Shown piece after piece: positions 58,001-64,000 of a stretch of 64,000 nt of DNA. This stretch comes from Coraliomargarita sp965656715 (GTDB taxonomy: Bacteria > Verrucomicrobiota > Verrucomicrobiia > Opitutales > Coraliomargaritaceae). The notes under the pieces are model-generated. The model was given only the letters and a program-made list of their open reading frames with translations. It had not been told where the DNA came from and made no database searches. The position numbers were made by a program, and so were the translations under genes. Position 1 is the first letter of the stretch; the number at the start of each line of letters is the position of its first letter. Where the stretch lies: positions 39,347-103,346 of the forward strand of contig CBFHLR010000007.1 in assembly GCA_965656715.1 (NCBI GenBank), in the 5' to 3' direction.

Positions 58001-59911
58001 TTCTCTGTCAGCAGCGCGGCATCTTCGAATGTTTGGCTGGAAACACGACTCAAGGTTGAAGACGCGCCATGGTCGTTGCCGGTTACGGTGACTCCTGCGC
58101 TGGCAGTGCCTTCGGCTCCGGTCCCGGCGGATGGCGCCTTGGGCTTGAGTGGTTCTCAAAGCTTAAGTTGGAGTGCGGCGAGCAGTTCGAATACGATCTA
58201 TCTGGGTTCAGACTACAATGCCGTGGCGAGTGCGACCGAGACCTCGGCTGAATGCATGGGCACGCAGACCGCGACTAGCTATACTCCGAGCGCATTGGCT
58301 CCGGGCACCACCTATTACTGGTCGGTGGATGTTTCAGACGGCACGCAAACGACTTATGGTCCAGTCTGGAGCTTCTATGTTTCCGGGCCTCCTGTCTTTA
58401 CTTCGGATCCGATCAATTTGCCAGTTGCCGCGATTGATGGCACTTACTCGGAATCGCTCACTGTCTTTGTCAGCGATCCAGATGGCGATGCATTGACCTA
58501 TTCGCTGATCTCCGGCCCTGCCTGGTTGAGCCTCTCCTCCGATGGAACTTTGTCCGGCACGCCGGATGCAGCTGATGCCGGAAGCCACTCAGTGACGATC
58601 GAAGTCAGTGACGGTATTGACGGATCGGATACAGTGACGATTACGATCGATGTTGCAGGCCCTCCGGCCTGGGCGACTTGGAACGGATCCGGTGCGGACA
58701 GCAATTGGGATAACTTGAATAATTGGCAGGGTATTCAACTGCTTCCGGCGGCTGTTTCAGATATTTGGGTCGGCAATGAAGTGACGAATACGCCGATGAT
58801 TGATTCCTCGGTCGCGGCTCAGGCCAAGATCATACGTGCGAATAATGACATCACCATGACTGGTGGTAGTCTCACCACTGCCAACGTGGTGATTCTCGGG
58901 GAGTCGCTTGCAAGTCCTGCGACGATGACTATCTCGGGTGGTGTCGCGAATCTACACTCCATGTGGATTGGCAACAGCAGCACGGGCACCCTACAGATGA
59001 GTGGGGGAGAGGTAACCTTAACTTCGGACCTGCTGTATGTGGGCCGCTTTGGTAACGGTGGCCATGTGCAATTGGACGGCGGCACGCTCAGTGCTCCGGG
59101 AGTGTATTTACCGGATGCCACGACCACGATGGACATCGGTGCGGGCGAGTTAGTCTTACCGGGCGATCAAGCCAGTGCACTCGAAGCTCACGTCAGCAGT
59201 GGTAAGTTGACCGGCTATGCTGGTGCGGGCGTCGTGAATGTGCATTACAATGCCATCACGGATGAGACCGTGGTCACTGCGTCGATACCGCCAGTGTCCA
59301 GCAGTTGGAATGCCGCTGGAGTCGACGACTTGTGGGGCAACGTGAACAACTGGAACACTACTGAGCTTCCAGGGGTGGTGACTGATGTCTGGATCGGTAG
59401 CGGTTATAGCAACGGACTATTGATCGATGCCTCTGTCGCAGCGAAGTCAAAAATCATTCGTGCGTGCAGCGACATCACCATGACGGGGGGCAGCTTAGGT
59501 GCGGCCAATATTTTGATTCTCGCAGAGTCTCCCGGTAACCCAGTTACGATGACGATTAGTGGGGGCACGGCAGACCTACACTCCATCTGGGTCGGCAATA
59601 ACAGTTCGGCTACGTTGAATATGAGTGGTGGTTCAGTGAGTTTGTCGACCGATCGGCTCTACATTGGACGCTTTGGAAACGGTGGCCATGTTCAATTGGA
59701 TGGCGGCACACTCAGTGCTCCGGATCTTTACATCGCACCTTCTGGCGCGTCGCTGGATATCACTGCTGGAACACTCGTCCTGAGTGGCGATAAGACCGCT
59801 GTAATCAATGCACAGGTCAACCTTGGATCGATCACAGCCTATGGCGGATCGGGGACGGTCGTAGTGAGCTATAACGGCAGCACTACAACGGTTACGGCGA
59901 CCAACCCGTAG
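55097..59911 (+). CDS. Giant secreted protein, putative glycoside hydrolase (paralogue B) with C-terminal beta-repeats
   Basis: 1604 residues; an AGGAG site 8 nt before the ATG supports the start. After a signal peptide, residues about 35-1000 are homologous to the 50790 protein: 'HFFPLDYMTSTYD', 'TMYLFPDVWRGEYIPYQQSN' (D294), 'LIGRMDPDYGASNLHPDLA' and 'DVTEVQYDAQNAHYVPWGLW' (D504). Then a fibronectin-type segment, a cadherin/Ig-like domain ('VSDPDGDALTYSLISGPAWL'), and two ~200-residue tandem repeats ('GRFGNGGHVQLDGGTLSAP' in both) of the beta-helix type. The tail probably binds polysaccharide or the cell surface. Confidence 0.7.
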   Translation: MMRWNQLGMHSHKRVLLGSLSSLAISLPVLSYGASTFSNSNFSLSIGNDGKVSSAIRSIDQTELVPYNGSGEGWHIHKPESGLLDDMTMTDLGNDRLQFTSTSDPDTFVVVKVTEESRYLKFEIESVSNTGQAGVLDEGTGLYSDWAPYTVGFQMLTSITGGNFHFFPLDYMTSTYDHSTRDEVCWDFLEFSQNGNEPMGAVAVFYAQSDAEYDDILLDIWGNEPSLPIPNRAANANWDRAAAQSWLNQWKADFADTSSMFFFMNAQSEPIGDLYQAVDVAANLGVNTMYLFPDVWRGEYIPYQQSNAGLNPNLFPNGLSDLLALRQYMADKGVGLDFHYTAGLIGRMDPDYGASNLHPDLATWGTGSLINASAIGATSMDVQVPTGFIAAELSPWNSYSVPHYYPYIPDGSIGVIDIRVGNELLRWQTLNWTSADSFELSGIDSYDSATTGAQQSHASQQQVTFYYSPWGALVPDPTKPLFTTIAEDYAALLNAADVTEVQYDAQNAHYVPWGLWGYDKFAQKVYEALDHPVTSGDGFGWASWAHMEYNFKQVYQVTRPTQINQAGPIELSQPSVAATRLDEANFLWAKTVGLNSPYISVTDGLMGVTLNEIFGHGQWEDYAASRKLWAAARPYFSAAQRDRMVPELPVDSGVAPLSHLRGDETFRIENGGTDVKVYPTQVMRRPGLDSYWFINQEQGAISPRQYIQTGETVSLSNEYANQTPVIELRVLPEMSQGNLDNIDLMPAYSDLSLPTSGAQTVSNVGGAIEIAVDNSAASSDYWSAAGITESAFWRGVHVGNRFVDMEYARGVALTVEGDNSGAELVFTAGYRDYVVTIDFTGTKTIEIPNGEASRYKSGFGFRFDTSKPTDYATVSSFRLYLGYVPAGVSSAVKVHAIEAMDEDRSIGLVNPVLSLNSDTVSVSGTIPDDCYLRYTGGSTASVYDADWNFIETLPVSGAGLQAVAGLNDFSVSSAASSNVWLETRLKVEDAPWSLPVTVTPALAVPSAPVPADGALGLSGSQSLSWSAASSSNTIYLGSDYNAVASATETSAECMGTQTATSYTPSALAPGTTYYWSVDVSDGTQTTYGPVWSFYVSGPPVFTSDPINLPVAAIDGTYSESLTVFVSDPDGDALTYSLISGPAWLSLSSDGTLSGTPDAADAGSHSVTIEVSDGIDGSDTVTITIDVAGPPAWATWNGSGADSNWDNLNNWQGIQLLPAAVSDIWVGNEVTNTPMIDSSVAAQAKIIRANNDITMTGGSLTTANVVILGESLASPATMTISGGVANLHSMWIGNSSTGTLQMSGGEVTLTSDLLYVGRFGNGGHVQLDGGTLSAPGVYLPDATTTMDIGAGELVLPGDQASALEAHVSSGKLTGYAGAGVVNVHYNAITDETVVTASIPPVSSSWNAAGVDDLWGNVNNWNTTELPGVVTDVWIGSGYSNGLLIDASVAAKSKIIRACSDITMTGGSLGAANILILAESPGNPVTMTISGGTADLHSIWVGNNSSATLNMSGGSVSLSTDRLYIGRFGNGGHVQLDGGTLSAPDLYIAPSGASLDITAGTLVLSGDKTAVINAQVNLGSITAYGGSGTVVVSYNGSTTTVTATNP

Positions 59912-59939
59912 TGGTTTCTTCGTTACCTGATTCTTTCGC

Positions 59940-59971
59940 AAAGCTTCCGGGGTTCCGGAAGCTTTTTCTTT
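59940..59971 (+). terminator. Terminator after paralogue B
   Basis: An 11-bp stem AAAGCTTCCGG/CCGGAAGCTTT (59940-59950, 59955-59965), loop GGTT, then TTCTTTT. Confidence 0.85.
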
Positions 59972-60153
59972 TCAGATAGGACATAAGCGCAGCCTATATG
60001 GCGCAGCGGGGATGTAAAAAACTTGTTAATGGCGAGTTCATAGCACGAATGCGCAATATGACTACGATCATATTCATGTTAATCTACGCAATCCTAAGGA
60101 ACTTCCCTCTTTGTATCCAGTTCCTCTCCTGCTTTTCCCCGTAATCAGATCTA

Positions 60154-63100
60154 ATGAAAATTCAGTCAGCTTTCTCTGCACTGTCGTTGCTGCTTCTATT
60201 CATCGCATCGACCGCGTCTACTACAGCGGCAAGTGTCGGCGTCTCACTTGTGCAAAGTGCGGATGGCGCGGACGGCAGTACGCCGGTGAATCTTACCACT
60301 GAGGGAGATCTCGACTGGGCTGTGTTTGCCAACAGTCCGCTGACGCCGAGCACGCGCATGAGTGGTGGCTCTGGATTCGACAGCATGACTCACATCGGCG
60401 GTGCATCCGAGAGCTTCTACAATTTCTACGCGCAGAACAGCTACAGTTGGACGAATGGGGATTCACCTGCTTCGGGTAGTAATAATCTCACCACCAATGC
60501 AGACCTGGGTTCAAATGGCGAGGGGATTCGCAGTACCTTCAGCATCGCAAGCGCTGGTACATATCGCTTGAAGTTTTATACCACGACCTCGGATACCAAT
60601 CTCTCAGCTACAGCGTCGTTGTCATCGGGGGGCGTGACAGACACTGTATCAGGGACAGAGGCTGCCGGGCTGCAGAAGTACGAGTTCACTGTGGAATTTA
60701 CGACCGATGGCGCCGATACGCTGACGCTGGATATCGTCAAGGCTGGGGGTAGCATCATTCTCGCCTATGAAGCTTTCTCGCTTGCGGCAGTGGATGTCAC
60801 GCCGGTGCCGAATCTCAATATTGAGTCCAGCTTCAGTTTCACCAACGCCTCGACTGCCGAGACCTTTCAGATTCCTTACAGCAACACTGGCCAACAGTCG
60901 CTTTCGGTGACTGGCGTAACCGTTGGGGGTACCGATGCGGCTTACTTTACAGTCGATACTTTTGATTCATCGCTTGCAGTCAGTGCCAGCGGAAATATCG
61001 ACCTTGACTTCACTCCAGACGACGGCGATAGGATCTACAATGCGACGCTCACGATCGCATCGAACGACAGCGACTCACCCAGCACGGTAGTCAACCTTTC
61101 CGTGCAGTCTGGTGATGTCACTGGTGGCGAGATTGTCGATCTGTTCATCGCCACCGGCCAGTCCAATGCCGCTTGGCCGTGGGACGGCGTGAACAATGTC
61201 GGCACCTTCCAGTTTGGCGCGGGTGTCCAAGCAGCGCTGACTGCCTCCGGACGCTTCTCCAATCCTACCGTCGTGAGCCAGGGTGAGCCGGGTATGCCGA
61301 TTGATCAGTGGTTCAATTTTGGAGCACCGCAATGGGCCTATGGAAAAAATTTCTTTGGCACCTACCAGGGCGCCACTGCCGCTTTGGAGGCCAAAATTGC
61401 CGAGCTTGAAGGACAGGGGAAAACCGTCCGCTTTCAGGGACTTTTCTGGTTTCAAGGAGAAGCGGACGGGCAGAACGGCACGAGCGAGGCGGACTACACC
61501 GCGCGTTGGAATGGATTGCTTGAACAACTCGAGACGGATATCGCNNNNNNNNNNNNNNNNNNNNNNNNNNNNNNNNNNNNNNNNNNNNNNNNNNNNNNNN
61601 NNNNNNNNNNNNNNNNNNNNNNNNNNNNNNNNNNNNNNNNNNNCAGCAATGACTTCCGTGTCGTCATGAACACGGTGGGTAATTCGGGTAATACGATTAA
61701 CAGTATCCTGACCAACATCACTAATGCGGATGCGCGCGGCGCGTTGTTCAACACACAGGTGACAACCACCACGCTCAGCAATACTACGAATGAGACTGTC
61801 ACTATCCGGACCAGCTTTCAGGACATTCACGGCTACAATCACTACAACGTCGGCCTTGCCAATGTAGACAAGTATATTGAGACCTTCCTAGATGGTACGA
61901 GCTACACGATCTCCTTTGTGAATGTGGATGATTCGGTGACCACACAGACCATACAGCAAGGTCAGGTCGCGACGCCACCGGCCGGTGTGAACACTGCTGA
62001 CCGCACCTTTACCAGCTGGCCGACCATTGAACCAGCCGGCGCAGACGCGACCTACACGGCCCAGTACGCCGATGGTAACGTGGTGTCGGGCTGTGTGGTC
62101 GATCTCTTTATTGTGGCCGGCCAGTCCAACGCCAATGGGCAAGGGCAAGTTAGTACGCTCAGCTCGGCACAAGCCGCCGCGCACGACGTCAGATTCTTCT
62201 GTTCTTGGCATTCGGAAGGATACAACGCAGAAACGCAGCAGTATTTCTCCGATTGGGCTGATCAGACAGAGGCGGGTTATACAAGGGCCTTTACCTTCAA
62301 CAATAATTTTGGCAATGGCGGTGCACTTGGTGGCGATACCGATGCCGGCGCGTATGGGCCGTCTGCATGGTTTGGCCCTGAAATCGGCTTTGCGGCACGC
62401 GCGCTGGAGCTCAATTTGGCCGGGGGCAACAATCCACTCGGTATTATCAAATATGGCGTTGACGGATCCGGCCTCAGCACCTCGACAGAGATCGTTGCCG
62501 CGTCGGACTGGGATACAAGCGCGTTGGGCTCGCGGCAGGGTGACGCATGGCGCGGCTTCAAGGCTGCGATTGCGGATGCGGTTGCAAAGCTGGAGGCCGA
62601 TGACATCACCCCGAATTTCAAGGGTATGATCTGGTGGCAGGGTGAAGGGGGCACTTCGACGGCTGACTTGAATACCTTTATTGCTGAGGTTCGCACGCAC
62701 CTGGGCAACAACTACGGCTTGGAAAATCCCGGCGATTTCCCGGTGGTGATCACCAGCGGTAGCAAAATGATCGGTGGTTCGACTTTGGAAAGCGGCGTAG
62801 CAGGCATCGATGACGATGTGACCTTCGTGAATGCCGATAACTATGGCCAAACGAATCAGGTGCACGTTGGCCGGGAAAGCGAAGGTTCTGCCGACTGGAC
62901 CGGAAATGGCGTCAATGACATGTATGACATTGGCAGGGCCTATGCAGATGCTCTTGCGACGATTGTCGAGCCGAGCACACTCATCGGTGATTGCAGCGGC
63001 GGCACCGGAGGCGGTGGCGGCGGTGCTGAACCGGCACCGGGCGGTGGTTACTACGTCGATGTCTTCATGGCGACCGGTCAGTCGAATGCAGAGTATCCGA

Positions 63101-64000
63101 CAGATCAGGGTGATGCGAATAAATATGGCTTTGGTCGGGGTGCAGAGGCGACACTCATTGCTTCGGGACTGTTCTCCAATCCAACGGTGGTGAAGCAAGC
63201 CGCTCCCGGCTTTCCGATAGGTGGCTGGTATGGTGAGTGGATCCCGGGGCCCAACACCCATTACAATTCCCAGTTCTTCAACGATAGTGGTACCGGTGCG
63301 CTGCAAGCCAAGCTCGCAGAAATTGTTGCCGCCGGCGATACGCCGCGCTTCCGTGGACTGTTCTGGTTCCAGGGCGAAAGTGACGGTATTGGTGCGTATG
63401 CAACGTCCAATACATCGCAGGCAACCTATGAGCTGCGCTGGAATGGCTTGTTGGAGTCGCTCGACGCCGACTTACAGGCTGCAGGGGTCGATCACACCCA
63501 GTATAAGTTTGTGGTCAATACGGTAGCCGAGTCCGGCACCCAGATTAACAGTATCCTGAACTACATTGCGACTTCGGGCACCTATAGTGCCAAAGGTACG
63601 ATCTATGATGCCATCAACTCCCCGCATCATGGTAACGATGATGTGGTGGATGCCTACGAAGACCTCCACGATTACGATCACTACGCGGTCGGGCAGGCCA
63701 ATGCGCAGCTCTTCATCGACACCTTCCCTGTGGATGATGGTTCGAATGAGGGCCCATATGCGATAACCTTCGTCAATGTGGATGATTCAGTTTCCACCTA
63801 CACTGCGGATGCAGGCGTCGTACTGACACCTCCGACCGGTGTAAATACCGCTACCCGTACCTTCACCAGCTGGCCGACCATAGCGCCTGCCAGTGCGGAT
63901 GTGACTTACACCGCGCTCTATACCGTAGACGTTGGATCGGCCGATGTCACCTGGGATGGCGAAGGTGCCGATGACCTGTGGTCGACTCCTGAGAACTGGA
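60154..64000 (+). CDS. Multimodular secreted protein with three SASA/SGNH-type esterase modules (3'-truncated, internal gap)
   Basis: The frame is open from the ATG at 60154 to the window end (at least 1282 codons), and the 99 N keep it in frame. A signal peptide is followed by a beta-domain and a choice-of-anchor-like domain. Three esterase modules follow, each with a block-I GQSN: 'LFIATGQSNAAWP' (S337), 'LFIVAGQSNANGQG' (S658), 'VFMATGQSNAEYP' (S977). Each has WFQGE or WWQGE ('GLFWFQGEADGQ', 'GMIWWQGEGGTS', 'GLFWFQGESDGI') and a His-containing end ('DIHGYNHYNVG', 'VHVG', 'DLHDYDHYAVG'). A Listeria-Bacteroides-type beta-repeat ('FVNVDDSV...RTFTSWPTI') follows modules 1 and 3. The end 'VTWDGEGADDLWSTPENW' resembles the start of the repeat domains of the 55097 protein. 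Confidence 0.8.
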   Translation, partial: MKIQSAFSALSLLLLFIASTASTTAASVGVSLVQSADGADGSTPVNLTTEGDLDWAVFANSPLTPSTRMSGGSGFDSMTHIGGASESFYNFYAQNSYSWTNGDSPASGSNNLTTNADLGSNGEGIRSTFSIASAGTYRLKFYTTTSDTNLSATASLSSGGVTDTVSGTEAAGLQKYEFTVEFTTDGADTLTLDIVKAGGSIILAYEAFSLAAVDVTPVPNLNIESSFSFTNASTAETFQIPYSNTGQQSLSVTGVTVGGTDAAYFTVDTFDSSLAVSASGNIDLDFTPDDGDRIYNATLTIASNDSDSPSTVVNLSVQSGDVTGGEIVDLFIATGQSNAAWPWDGVNNVGTFQFGAGVQAALTASGRFSNPTVVSQGEPGMPIDQWFNFGAPQWAYGKNFFGTYQGATAALEAKIAELEGQGKTVRFQGLFWFQGEADGQNGTSEADYTARWNGLLEQLETDIXXXXXXXXXXXXXXXXXXXXXXXXXXXXXXXXXXSNDFRVVMNTVGNSGNTINSILTNITNADARGALFNTQVTTTTLSNTTNETVTIRTSFQDIHGYNHYNVGLANVDKYIETFLDGTSYTISFVNVDDSVTTQTIQQGQVATPPAGVNTADRTFTSWPTIEPAGADATYTAQYADGNVVSGCVVDLFIVAGQSNANGQGQVSTLSSAQAAAHDVRFFCSWHSEGYNAETQQYFSDWADQTEAGYTRAFTFNNNFGNGGALGGDTDAGAYGPSAWFGPEIGFAARALELNLAGGNNPLGIIKYGVDGSGLSTSTEIVAASDWDTSALGSRQGDAWRGFKAAIADAVAKLEADDITPNFKGMIWWQGEGGTSTADLNTFIAEVRTHLGNNYGLENPGDFPVVITSGSKMIGGSTLESGVAGIDDDVTFVNADNYGQTNQVHVGRESEGSADWTGNGVNDMYDIGRAYADALATIVEPSTLIGDCSGGTGGGGGGAEPAPGGGYYVDVFMATGQSNAEYPTDQGDANKYGFGRGAEATLIASGLFSNPTVVKQAAPGFPIGGWYGEWIPGPNTHYNSQFFNDSGTGALQAKLAEIVAAGDTPRFRGLFWFQGESDGIGAYATSNTSQATYELRWNGLLESLDADLQAAGVDHTQYKFVVNTVAESGTQINSILNYIATSGTYSAKGTIYDAINSPHHGNDDVVDAYEDLHDYDHYAVGQANAQLFIDTFPVDDGSNEGPYAITFVNVDDSVSTYTADAGVVLTPPTGVNTATRTFTSWPTIAPASADVTYTALYTVDVGSADVTWDGEGADDLWSTPENW
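61545..61643. other. Assembly gap (99 N)
   Basis: Unresolved bases inside the first esterase module, between its QGE and DxH motifs. 99 is a multiple of three and the flanking frames agree. Confidence 0.99.

Noticed and set aside
61283..61669. Plus-strand open frame crossing the N run
   Set aside because: It is a shadow of the esterase in another frame and includes undefined codons.
61888..63306. 472-codon open frame on the minus strand
   Set aside because: Antisense to the triple esterase gene, whose motifs are conserved on the plus strand.

Overview
The window most resembles a draft chromosome of a marine, heterotrophic Verrucomicrobiota (Opitutae / Coraliomargarita-like lineage). This is inferred from a Chlamydia-like class Ic ribonucleotide reductase, an SHD1-like secreted protein, large secreted carbohydrate-active proteins, about 55% GC and few Shine-Dalgarno sites. 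It contains one 99-base assembly gap (61545-61643). No phage, CRISPR array, integrase or insertion-sequence transposase is visible.

Layout. 1-1894: sulfate adenylyltransferase genes cysD (truncated by the window edge) and cysN. 2018-8891: a cyclic-nucleotide/FHA sensor protein, a membrane TPR protein and an exopolysaccharide export set (outer-membrane beta-barrel, Wza-like exporter, Wzc-like tyrosine autokinase). 8997-9151: tRNA-Lys and tRNA-Thr. 9204-10906: an ECF sigma / putative anti-sigma / secreted effector operon. 11062-15721: nrdB-nrdA behind tandem NrdR boxes. NrdB has Leu at the radical-tyrosine position. 16021-21646: HAD phosphatase, proA, PfkB sugar/nucleoside kinase, two envelope proteins and riboflavin synthase. 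22961-27681: a complete arsenic operon (arsR, a Cys-rich mini-protein, permease, arsC, thioredoxin-like, arsF, arsG, acr3), with a CstA transporter divergent from arsR. 29467-47264: housekeeping genes, including a frameshifted membrane protein, dgt, an FAD oxidoreductase, hrpB, an M29 aminopeptidase, an adenosine deaminase-like gene, slyX, hemF-hemE-hemG, CBS and FHA proteins, ybaB-recR and tRNA-Asn.

47988-64000 is the most unusual part. Five consecutive secreted proteins look like a polysaccharide-degradation locus: a GH36-like alpha-galactosidase with C-terminal EF-hands, two homologous giant proteins that match no family I can name and may be new glycoside hydrolases, an alpha/beta-hydrolase esterase, and a multimodular protein with three tandem GQSN-type (sialate O-acetylesterase-like) esterase modules that runs off the window. 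The esterases could remove acyl decorations while the hydrolases cut the backbone or side chains; this is inference from context.

Across the window, intergenic spaces carry small GTAG-plus-hairpin elements that look like REP sequences, including one inverted pair packed between the stop codons of two convergent genes. A separate 52-bp repeat occurs twice.
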